In this document: positions 1 through 7,550 of the stretch, one piece after another | Numbering within the stretch: position 1 is the first letter of the stretch | How the letters are laid out: every line of letters begins with the position of its first letter | Origin: JBFXAM01 sp050184295 | GTDB taxonomy: Bacteria; Planctomycetota; Phycisphaerae; UBA1845; Fen-1342 | DNA: 21,732 nucleotides | Reading direction: 5' to 3' | NCBI GenBank assembly: GCA_050184295.1 | Contig: JBFXAM010000073.1 | Span: 1 to 21,732, forward strand | The notes under the pieces: generated by a model | Databases searched by the model: none | What the model was told of the DNA's origin: nothing | Seen by the model: only the letters and a program-made list of their open reading frames with translations | Made by a program: the position numbers and the translations under genes

Positions 1-1
1 G

Positions 2-1003
2 CTCGCCGCGATCGGCGTGGCGCGGGATATCGGTCCGGCGGTGAAGAAGCTGTTTGTCTTTGGGCGCGAGCAGCCGGGCGCGCCCGACGCGCGGAACCAT
101 GAAAGTGCGGCGCCCGCGGGCGACGGACTCGTGATTCCCCCGCCGACCGAGGACGAAAACGCGTCGCCGGCGGCGTTTTTCTCCGCGGTCGGCGCCGCGG
201 CGCAAGAGACAACCCCGACCGGCAAGGGCCGCGAAGACCACGACATGCGGACGCTGGAAGAAATCATCGCGCCGCAGCGCAAGGCGAAAACGACGCTGCC
301 CCCGGATGTGAAGCGCGAATCGGATCGCCCGTTCGCACCGATGATCTTCGACCCGCAGAGCGAGAAGCCCGCCGACACCCCGGCCGAGACGAAGGCGGCC
401 CCGGAGACCGAGCGCCCCGGCGCCCAGCGGCCGAAGAATGGCTTTAACTGGGAAAACACTCCCGAACTCGACGTCGCGCAGCGCGTGATCGAGATCGACG
501 TCGTCGCGCTCCGCGGCGGCGACGCGCGCTACAACATCGTCCTGCGCAACCGCGACGTGATTCAGGTTCCCTCCGACACGGGCGTGTTCTACCTGATGGG
601 CGAGATCAACCGGCCGGGCGTGTATGCCTTTGGCGGCCGCGAAATCACGATGAAGCAGGCGCTCGCGATCGGCGGCGGCCTCACCCCGCTCGGCTGGCCG
701 CAGCGCTGCGAAATCATTCGGCGCGAGCAGGGCACGGACAAGCAGGTGACGATCCCGGTGAATCTCGACCAGATCTTCGCGGGCTTGCAGGATGACGTGC
801 TGCTGCGCGACGAGGACATTGTGAACTTTGGCACCCACACCGTCGCCCCGTTCCTGTTCGTCATTCGCAACTCGTTCCGTTTCACCTACGGCTTCGGGTT
901 TGTCTATGATCGCAACTTCGCCGACCGGGACTCGTACGGCTCGCGACTGAACCCCGAGATCGCGGCACAGCAGCGCCGCGCGCAACGGGGGTTGCCGTTC
1001 TAG
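2..1003 (+). CDS. Polysaccharide biosynthesis/export protein with SLBB domains (5' truncated)
   Basis: Outer-membrane or periplasmic polysaccharide export protein of the Wza/SLBB type, which would form or line the exit channel for the glycan. The frame is open from base 2; a GTG lies at 17, but the true start is probably before the window. A complete C-terminal SLBB domain is visible at about residues 189-262 counted from the GTG (GEINRPGVYAF, then ALAIGGGLTPLGWP), preceded by the end of an earlier domain (RNRDVIQVP). Between VKKLFVFG and QRVIEIDV sits about 120 residues rich in Pro, Ala, Glu and Lys, which looks like an inserted disordered linker. The C-terminus has an aromatic stretch (FRFTYGFGFVYDRNF). 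The stop is 19 bp before the exosortase gene, suggesting one operon. The family call is firm; the full domain count is unknown because of truncation. Confidence 0.85.
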   Translation, partial: LAAIGVARDIGPAVKKLFVFGREQPGAPDARNHESAAPAGDGLVIPPPTEDENASPAAFFSAVGAAAQETTPTGKGREDHDMRTLEEIIAPQRKAKTTLPPDVKRESDRPFAPMIFDPQSEKPADTPAETKAAPETERPGAQRPKNGFNWENTPELDVAQRVIEIDVVALRGGDARYNIVLRNRDVIQVPSDTGVFYLMGEINRPGVYAFGGREITMKQALAIGGGLTPLGWPQRCEIIRREQGTDKQVTIPVNLDQIFAGLQDDVLLRDEDIVNFGTHTVAPFLFVIRNSFRFTYGFGFVYDRNFADRDSYGSRLNPEIAAQQRRAQRGLPF

Positions 1004-1022
1004 GGAGCGCGAGGGAACCTGC

Positions 1023-1949
1023 ATGGCGGCGGATGTCGCAGCCACACCGACCTGGCGGATCAGCTTCGACCGCCACGAGCAGCTGAAGGCCGCGATCGTC
1101 GCGATCGCGTTCTTGGCGGTGTTCTACAACGTCCTGCTCGATCTGGCGCACGTCTGGTGGAACGACTTCGACTGGTCGCACGGACCGCTGATCCCGCTCT
1201 TCAGCGCCTGGCTCATCTTCCACAAGCACACCTGGGAGCGTGTTCAAGCGGCGCCGATCCGGCACAACTGGGTCGGCCTGCCGGTCATGCTCTTCGGACT
1301 CGCGCTATACCAGTATTCCCTGTTCGCCTCGCTGTTCAAATACTCGCAGCCGCTGTCGATGATGATCACGCTCCTCGGCGTCATCATCTACCTCTGCGGC
1401 CTGCCGGTGATGCGCTACGCGTGGCTCCCGTGGCTCTACCTGTTCTTCGCGATCCCGATCCCGAAGCGCTACTACTTCGCGCTCACCGATCCGCTGCGGC
1501 GCATGGCGGCGACGGTGGCGACCGCGGTGCTCGCGCTTGTCCCCGAGCTCGACATCACCCGGGCCGGGTCGAACATCGACTATTTCTATCAGGGTCGCGC
1601 GGGACAAATCGGCGTCGTGGATGCGTGCAGCGGAATGCGCAGCACGATCACGCTCTGCGCGCTCGGCGTGGCGGTCACGTACCTCTCGCCGCGGCCGTTG
1701 TGGCAGCAACTGCTGATGGTCGGCGCCTCTGTCCCGATCGCGGTGTTCTGTAATTTCATCCGCGTGACGATCACGTGCTGGCTGCACATCTTCGTGAATC
1801 CGAAGTACGCCGAGGGGAACTACCACACCGTGCTGGGACTGGTCACACTCATGTTGGCGCTGGGCATCTTCGCCGGTCTCGGCTGGGTGCTGAGCAACCT
1901 GACCGTCGAGGAGCGGGACGAGCCGGTCCCGTCGGCGGGCGGCGCATGA
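1023..1949 (+). CDS. Exosortase/archaeosortase family membrane protease-transpeptidase
   Basis: Integral membrane cysteine enzyme of the exosortase family. Known members recognise PEP-CTERM-like C-terminal tails and are encoded with EPS clusters. The 308-residue protein is hydrophobic with about eight predicted membrane segments. The catalytic triad is visible: Cys202 in DACSGMRS, Arg247 in FCNFIRVT and His268 in GNYHTVLG, in the family order. Upstream landmarks WSHGPLIPL (residues 51-59) and FAIPIPKRYY (152-161) are also typical. The ATG is preceded by a GAGGGA ribosome-binding site. The stop overlaps the next start as ATGA. Genetic company (SLBB export, EpsI-like, TPR, Wzz-kinase) matches exosortase EPS loci. 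I cannot assign the Xrt subtype from sequence alone, and no sorting-signal protein is visible in the window. Confidence 0.93.
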   Translation: MAADVAATPTWRISFDRHEQLKAAIVAIAFLAVFYNVLLDLAHVWWNDFDWSHGPLIPLFSAWLIFHKHTWERVQAAPIRHNWVGLPVMLFGLALYQYSLFASLFKYSQPLSMMITLLGVIIYLCGLPVMRYAWLPWLYLFFAIPIPKRYYFALTDPLRRMAATVATAVLALVPELDITRAGSNIDYFYQGRAGQIGVVDACSGMRSTITLCALGVAVTYLSPRPLWQQLLMVGASVPIAVFCNFIRVTITCWLHIFVNPKYAEGNYHTVLGLVTLMLALGIFAGLGWVLSNLTVEERDEPVPSAGGA

Positions 1950-2812
1950 GCTCGCGCACGACCGCCACGCCGCCGGCGATCCGTTCCGTCGCCGCGCCCC
2001 CCGCGGCGGGGCGCGTCGTCGACGCACGAGCGCCGTTTGCCAGCGCGCGGTTCTATGTCTGCGTGGGGGTGCTCGCGGCGGCGGCGCTGTCGATGCAAGG
2101 CGCCGCGAAGATGCTGGGACAACACTTCCGCAAGGAAGCCATTCCGTTGCGCAAGTCGTTCAGCCAGTTTGACGTCGCGCGGCTTTTCCCTGCATACACG
2201 ACCCACGCGATTCCGCCGGCGCCGATCGATCCCGAGACGCTTCAGACGCTCGGCACCGAGGAGTACGTGGTCCTGCGCCTGGTGGACGCGAGCAAACCGC
2301 GCGAAGACGCCACCAGCGTCGCACATGTGTTTGTCACGTACTACACGGGCAAGCCGGACCAGGTTCCCCACGTTCCGGACGAGTGCATGTCCGCCGGCGG
2401 ATATTCGCTCCAGCAGGCCGGCTGGGCCGATGTGCCGGTCGCGGACGTCGGGGCGCCCGACAACCAGATCCCGGTGCGCGTGCTCACGTTCCACCCCCGC
2501 CAGGGGCTGCGAAGTCCGTTCGCCGCCGCCGCCCAAGGCGGCCCCACGGTCGCGTACTTCTTCCACACGAACGGGCGCTACGTGACGACGCGCGACCAGG
2601 TGCGGCTGATTCAGTCCAACCTGTTCGAGCGCTACTCGTATTACGCGAAGATCGAGGTCAATTTCACCGATTACGCGATGGTCCGCAGCCCGACGCGCGA
2701 GGAGAGCCTCGCGGCGCTGCGGCCGCTCTTCGAGCGCGTCGTGCCGATCCTGGTGCATGAACATTTGCCGGATTGGGAGAGCGTCGGCGCGGCGCCGGCG
2801 GCGCGCTCGTAG
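1946..2812 (+). CDS. Exosortase-associated EpsI-like protein (divergent)
   Basis: A 288-residue protein with a variable Ala/Pro-rich N-terminus, one membrane anchor at about residues 34-56 and a periplasmic-type domain. The segment PHVPDECMSAGGY (residues 141-153) corresponds to the His/Cys motif of EpsI (DUF3485) proteins, whose usual form as I remember it is H-x-P-x-x-C-x-P-x-x-G-W. A second conserved-looking block is VAYFFHTNGRYVTTRDQ (202-218). EpsI partners are known to accompany exosortases, often adjacent or fused, but their biochemistry is unresolved. I chose the ATG at 1946 because it gives ATGA coupling to the exosortase stop and precedes the anchor. The open frame extends upstream only as antisense-like sequence inside the exosortase gene. 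The assignment rests on motif plus neighbourhood. Confidence 0.72.
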   Translation: MSSRTTATPPAIRSVAAPPAAGRVVDARAPFASARFYVCVGVLAAAALSMQGAAKMLGQHFRKEAIPLRKSFSQFDVARLFPAYTTHAIPPAPIDPETLQTLGTEEYVVLRLVDASKPREDATSVAHVFVTYYTGKPDQVPHVPDECMSAGGYSLQQAGWADVPVADVGAPDNQIPVRVLTFHPRQGLRSPFAAAAQGGPTVAYFFHTNGRYVTTRDQVRLIQSNLFERYSYYAKIEVNFTDYAMVRSPTREESLAALRPLFERVVPILVHEHLPDWESVGAAPAARS

Positions 2813-2848
2813 CCCGCGCGCGGCGCGGAGCATTCTGAAAGAAGTGCC

Positions 2849-5800
2849 ATGGCCCAGAAAAAGCTGAACAAGAACCTGGTGGCGTTCCTGACCGTGATGG
2901 GCATCCTGCTCACGGTCGCGATCGCCGGTCTGGTCACCTACCAGGGCTCGCAGCGCGATCCCGAGATCTTCGCCGAGCGCGCCCGCAAGCTGGAGGCGTC
3001 GGGCGAGTTCGAGCGCGCCATCGACCTGTACGCGCGCGCCTACGACGCCGCCAAGACCCGACAGCCGGTCGACGTCACGCACCTCGTCGAGGCTTCGCGC
3101 TGCGCGTACCAGATCGGGGAAATCACCAAGTCGCTCGACATGCTGCGGCTCGCCAACACGCAGCGCCCCGACGACATGGCGGTGATCAAAACGCTGCTCG
3201 ACCGCTTGTGGGAGCTGCGCGACTATTACGGCGGCGACCAGCTCTACATCCAGCTCCGCGACTATTCCGACGAGCTCCTGAAGCAGGAGCCCGAGAACGT
3301 CCTGGCGTTGCTGTGTCGCTCCGAAGCGCTCCAGCAGCTCTCGCCGAACGACGCCGCCGCCCAGCAGGAGTCGGAAGCCCGGCTGGCCCGCGCCGAGGAA
3401 CTCGGCCGCACCGATCCACGCGTTGCGACGACGTTCGCGCGGCGCCTGTTTCAGAAAGCGTCCCAGCTGCGCGCCCGGGCCGGCGGGACGCCGTCCGGAG
3501 ACGCACAGCAGCAGATTCAGAAGCTCGAAAGCGAGACCCTCGATCTGCTCGAAGCGGCCACTGCCGCCAACCCCGGACATGCCCGGCTGAACATCGCGCT
3601 GGCCGAGATTCGCTACACCCGCAAGGAGGTTGACCAGGCTCGCGACGTGCTGCGCGGCGCGCTCGAGAAAAACCCGAAGGACGCGGAGCTGCTGGTCGCG
3701 TATGGGCGGTTCCTCGCCATGCAGGCGGACGCGCCGGCGCTCAAGGACCAGCCGGCCGAGCGCCGTAAGCTCCTCGACGAGGCGGCGGCACAGTTTCTTC
3801 AGGCCAGCCGCAACGAGCCGGCGTTGTATGAAACCTACGTCGACCTGGCAAAGCAGAAGCTGGCCAACGTCGATCCGCAGGCCGACCCGCAGCAGGACCT
3901 GGTGCGGCGGTTCAACGAGGCGTTGACGATTTACGAGGATGCGGTGAAGTCGACCGTGGGCCTGCGTTCGCTTCGCGCCGCGCTGGGCGCCGGCGCACGA
4001 GTCGCGATGTTGTTCGAAGCGTTCACCACGGCGCGGCAGTTCCAGGTGAACGCGACCGACCCGCAGGTGCAGAAGGCGGCGCTGCAACGCGCCACGCTGT
4101 TCCTCGACGAAGCCAAGGCCCGCTATCCCGACGCGCCCGTGACCCACGTCATGGACGGCGAACTCGCCTCCGCACAAGGCGATTGGCCGCGCGCCATCAA
4201 GGCCTACCAGCTCGCCGAGGAGCGCTCGCGCGGCGAAGCATTGATGTTCAACCGCGTCGCGTGCGAGCAGTTGACGCAGCTCCTGCGCCGCACGAACGAG
4301 CTGGGGGCGGCGCTGAAGTTCGGCGAGCAGGCCATGCTCTCCTACACGCGCACGCGGCAGCCTCTGCCGCTTTGGCTCATCATCAACCAAGCGCAGCTGC
4401 TGCTACGGCTCGACCGGCCCGACGACGCCCTCCAACTGGCGCGCCAGGTCCAAGGCGACGACGCCAACGACCCCCAGCTGATCACCACGATCGCCGATGC
4501 CCTGGGCCGTCTCGGCCGCACGGAAGAAGCCGAGCGCCTGGTCAAGGCCAGCACCGCCAATCCCGATTCCGCGGATGCGCTGCTGGCCCAGGCGCGGCTC
4601 GCGGCGGCGCGCGAGGAATATGGCGCGGCCGAGGCGCTGCTGCGCCAATTGCTCGAGAAGGAGCCGCAGCGCCTCGACTTCGTGCGGGCGTACGTGGGAA
4701 CCGCCATGCGCGCGGAGCAGCGCGCGGCGGCGCGCGAGTTTCTGCGCGGGTTGGCGGCGCGCGTGACGAGCGAGGAGTCGAAGCGGGTGTACGCGACGTA
4801 CGATCTCGCGCTCTCGGACCTGCCGCAGGAGCAGCGCGACGCCGAGTTTCTGAAGATCATCCAGACGATTCCGGACGAGGGAGCGCGCAACCGCGAGCTC
4901 TACAACTATTACAGCAACGCGAACAAAGCGGACGAGGCCGGGCCTTACCTCGACAAACTGGAGGCGGCGGCGCCGAACGACAAGGCGATCCTCGAAGAGC
5001 AGTTCCTGTTCGCGCTGCGGAGGAACCAGCTCGACCGCGCCCAGCTGTACGTCGGCAAGCTCGCGGCGCTGAACGCGGATCTCGCGAACGGGGCGGTCTA
5101 TCGCGGGCAGCTCGCGATGTCGAAGCAGGACTACGACGGCGCGATCCGCGAGTTTTCGGCGGCGATCGGCGCGCTGCCCAGCGACTCCAACCTGCGTGTG
5201 AATCACGCCATGGCGCTGTTGGGCGCGAAGGGCGGGCCGCGCGTGGACGAGGCGGTGCGCACGCTCCAGGAGGCGATCGAGATCAACCCGCGCAATCTCA
5301 TCGCGCACAAGCTCCTCTACCAGGTTTTCGAACAGACCGGGCGCCAGGCCGACGGGCTGCCCCACCTCGCGGCCGCCGAGAAGATCTCGCCGCAAGACCC
5401 GTTCGTGCAGCAGAAGTCGCACATTCTTCAGGACGAAGTCGATCCGCCGGCCGCCATTGTGCGCCGCGAGGCGCTTCGCAAGAGCGAACCCAACAACGTC
5501 AGCAACCTCGCCAAGCTCGGCACGCTCTATGGGCGCGTCGGAGACTACCCGAAGGCGCAGGCGGCGTTCGCCGCCGCGCAGCAGCTCGAGCCCGCGAACG
5601 AGGAAGTCGCCCACGCCGCCGGGCAGTACTTTGTCGACCGCGAAGACCCGACGAACGCAGAGCGGGCGCTGCGCACGTACATCGACGCCGCCCGGGGCGC
5701 CGCCAAGCAGCGCGGTTATCTCGGGCTGGGTCGGATGTACGAACTGCTGAAGGACGTCCCGGCGGCGCGCGCGGCCTATGACCAGGCCATACAGATCCTC

Positions 5801-7498
5801 GACCAGGAGATTCCCGACGTCGCCGAACGCCGCCGGCTGAAGCTCGAAACCATGGTGAGCCAAATCGACTTTCTCTCGCGCGCGAACCTGATCGACGACG
5901 CGATCGCGACGTGCCGCGCGATGATGAAAGACCTGGGCGGGGAGGAGGACCGCGCGTACGTACAACGGGCCCGCTTGCGCATCATCGACCTGCTGCTGCG
6001 CGCGGACCGCCTCGACGACGCCGACCGCGAGATCGCCGCCTACACGCAGCAGTTTCCGAAGGATGTGCGCGCCGCCATGTCCAAGGCCGCGACCGAGCTG
6101 AAGCGCAAGGACTGGGACGCCGCCCGCGCGACGCTCACCACCGTGCTGCAAGAGCGGCCGAATGACGCGTGGGCGTTCTGCAACCGCGGCATCGCGAACA
6201 CGCAGACGCGCCGCTACACCGAGGCGCGCGAGGACCTGACCAAAGCCAAGCAGATCACCGGCACGGACGGCTCGTCGCCGCTCAGCGATCTGGGCGTGCA
6301 GGTGCGCTATCAGCTCGCGAGCCTCTATCACCTGACCGGCTCGCCGCAGCTCGCCGAGAGCACGCTGCGCGAGATCCTCGACCGCAACGAGTTCGACACA
6401 GGCGCGGCTTCACGGCTGATCAACCTCTATCGCGCGATGGCGCAGCTCGACAAGGCCCAGACGGTCATCGGCGAGTACATGACGCGCTATCCGAAGTCGG
6501 CGTTCTGGCCCTATCAGCTGGGCGTGCTGCTCATGGAGCGCGACGACGCGGCGAACGCGGTCACGCACTTCGAGACCGCCGTCGAGCGCTCGAATCGCCA
6601 GAACCCCGAGATCATCGCAACCTGGCTCAATGCCATGATTCGGGCGAAGCGGCCGGGCGACGCGGTCAAGGCATATGAGTCGCTCGATCCGAAGCAGCTC
6701 GGTCCGACGGCGGTATTTAACGGCGGCGTGGCGTACCAGGCGACCAAAAACGCGCCCAAGGCGGAGCAACTGTTCGAGCAGGCCCTCCAGATGGCGGGCG
6801 AGCGTCATGTCGTCGCGGTTCGGGCTGTCGCATCCTCTCTGGTCAAAGTTTTACCGGTCGATGACTCGATAACCATGGTACGCCGGGTCGCGGACACCGC
6901 CGGTGCGGACAGCCCGGTCGCGGCGCGGCTGCGAATTGTGCTGGCGACCGTGCTGATGGACCTCGACCGGATCAAGGAAGGGCTGGACTTGTTGGATTCG
7001 GTGGAAAAGACCGCCCCGCCGGAGTTTCCCGACCGGGTCTCGCTGTTGCTCGCCAAGGCGCGCGGCCTCTATCTGCTGAAAGACGTCGAAGGGACGATCA
7101 AACTCTACCAGGCGGTGCTGCAAATTGAGCCGGACAACAGCGACGCGCTCAATAACCTGGCCTACTTCCTGGCCGAGTCCAAACGTCCCGCGGAAGCGCT
7201 CCGGTATGCCGAACTCGCCGCCCGCGAGCGGCCCGACGACGCCAACGTCCTCGACACGCTCGGCTGGGCGTATTTCATCAACGACCGCATGGAGGACGCG
7301 GAGACGCAGCTTCGAAATGCGCTGCGGCTCGAGCCCTTCAATCCCGCCGCGCTGTACCATCTGGGCGAGGTCATGGAGGCCACGCGGCGGGCAAGCGACG
7401 CGAACGCGCTGTTTCGCCAGGCGCTCGACGCCGCGCAAAAGCAGCGCAACGCCGAATTTGTGAGCAAGGCGCAAGAGAAGCTGAAATCGACGCCGTAG
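2849..7498 (+). CDS. Giant membrane-anchored TPR protein of an exosortase/EPS locus (PrsT-like)
   Basis: A 1549-residue protein with one N-terminal membrane segment at residues 10-31 followed by TPR-type helical repeats for almost its whole length. Alternating Ala/Leu/Tyr helix motifs are easiest to see near the C-terminus (NNLAYFLAE, then DTLGWAYFIND, then ALYHLGEVMEA, about residues 1433-1510). TPR proteins of this kind, including the PrsT family of PEP-CTERM loci, are thought to be scaffolds for polysaccharide assembly or export machinery. No lipobox is present, so it is anchored by the helix rather than as a lipoprotein. The start is supported by GAAAGAAG shortly upstream. Position between the exosortase pair and the Wzz-kinase fits a complex-organising role. 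It is long even for this family. Long antisense open frames over it are by-products of the GC bias. Confidence 0.88.
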   Translation: MAQKKLNKNLVAFLTVMGILLTVAIAGLVTYQGSQRDPEIFAERARKLEASGEFERAIDLYARAYDAAKTRQPVDVTHLVEASRCAYQIGEITKSLDMLRLANTQRPDDMAVIKTLLDRLWELRDYYGGDQLYIQLRDYSDELLKQEPENVLALLCRSEALQQLSPNDAAAQQESEARLARAEELGRTDPRVATTFARRLFQKASQLRARAGGTPSGDAQQQIQKLESETLDLLEAATAANPGHARLNIALAEIRYTRKEVDQARDVLRGALEKNPKDAELLVAYGRFLAMQADAPALKDQPAERRKLLDEAAAQFLQASRNEPALYETYVDLAKQKLANVDPQADPQQDLVRRFNEALTIYEDAVKSTVGLRSLRAALGAGARVAMLFEAFTTARQFQVNATDPQVQKAALQRATLFLDEAKARYPDAPVTHVMDGELASAQGDWPRAIKAYQLAEERSRGEALMFNRVACEQLTQLLRRTNELGAALKFGEQAMLSYTRTRQPLPLWLIINQAQLLLRLDRPDDALQLARQVQGDDANDPQLITTIADALGRLGRTEEAERLVKASTANPDSADALLAQARLAAAREEYGAAEALLRQLLEKEPQRLDFVRAYVGTAMRAEQRAAAREFLRGLAARVTSEESKRVYATYDLALSDLPQEQRDAEFLKIIQTIPDEGARNRELYNYYSNANKADEAGPYLDKLEAAAPNDKAILEEQFLFALRRNQLDRAQLYVGKLAALNADLANGAVYRGQLAMSKQDYDGAIREFSAAIGALPSDSNLRVNHAMALLGAKGGPRVDEAVRTLQEAIEINPRNLIAHKLLYQVFEQTGRQADGLPHLAAAEKISPQDPFVQQKSHILQDEVDPPAAIVRREALRKSEPNNVSNLAKLGTLYGRVGDYPKAQAAFAAAQQLEPANEEVAHAAGQYFVDREDPTNAERALRTYIDAARGAAKQRGYLGLGRMYELLKDVPAARAAYDQAIQILDQEIPDVAERRRLKLETMVSQIDFLSRANLIDDAIATCRAMMKDLGGEEDRAYVQRARLRIIDLLLRADRLDDADREIAAYTQQFPKDVRAAMSKAATELKRKDWDAARATLTTVLQERPNDAWAFCNRGIANTQTRRYTEAREDLTKAKQITGTDGSSPLSDLGVQVRYQLASLYHLTGSPQLAESTLREILDRNEFDTGAASRLINLYRAMAQLDKAQTVIGEYMTRYPKSAFWPYQLGVLLMERDDAANAVTHFETAVERSNRQNPEIIATWLNAMIRAKRPGDAVKAYESLDPKQLGPTAVFNGGVAYQATKNAPKAEQLFEQALQMAGERHVVAVRAVASSLVKVLPVDDSITMVRRVADTAGADSPVAARLRIVLATVLMDLDRIKEGLDLLDSVEKTAPPEFPDRVSLLLAKARGLYLLKDVEGTIKLYQAVLQIEPDNSDALNNLAYFLAESKRPAEALRYAELAARERPDDANVLDTLGWAYFINDRMEDAETQLRNALRLEPFNPAALYHLGEVMEATRRASDANALFRQALDAAQKQRNAEFVSKAQEKLKSTP

Positions 7499-7550
7499 GG
7501 CGTCCCGTGCGCCGCGGCGGAACGCGGCGGCTCCGGTCACGAGGTGGTGC

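Noticed and set aside
1820..4390. Very long minus-strand open frame (856 codons) over the EpsI-like and TPR genes
   Set aside because: The translation is Arg/Leu/Val-rich with no domain, lies opposite genes with clear families, and is explained by GC-biased codon use on the other strand.
4403..6331. Minus-strand open frame of 642 codons inside the TPR gene
   Set aside because: Antisense shadow of a repetitive GC-rich coding region; no ribosome-binding site and no recognisable motif.
7511..7528. GCCGCG/CGCGGC hairpin between the TPR and kinase genes as a terminator
   Set aside because: Only 6 bp of stem, 6-nt loop and no T-tract in a GC-rich background; such pairs are expected by chance and the genes are probably cotranscribed.
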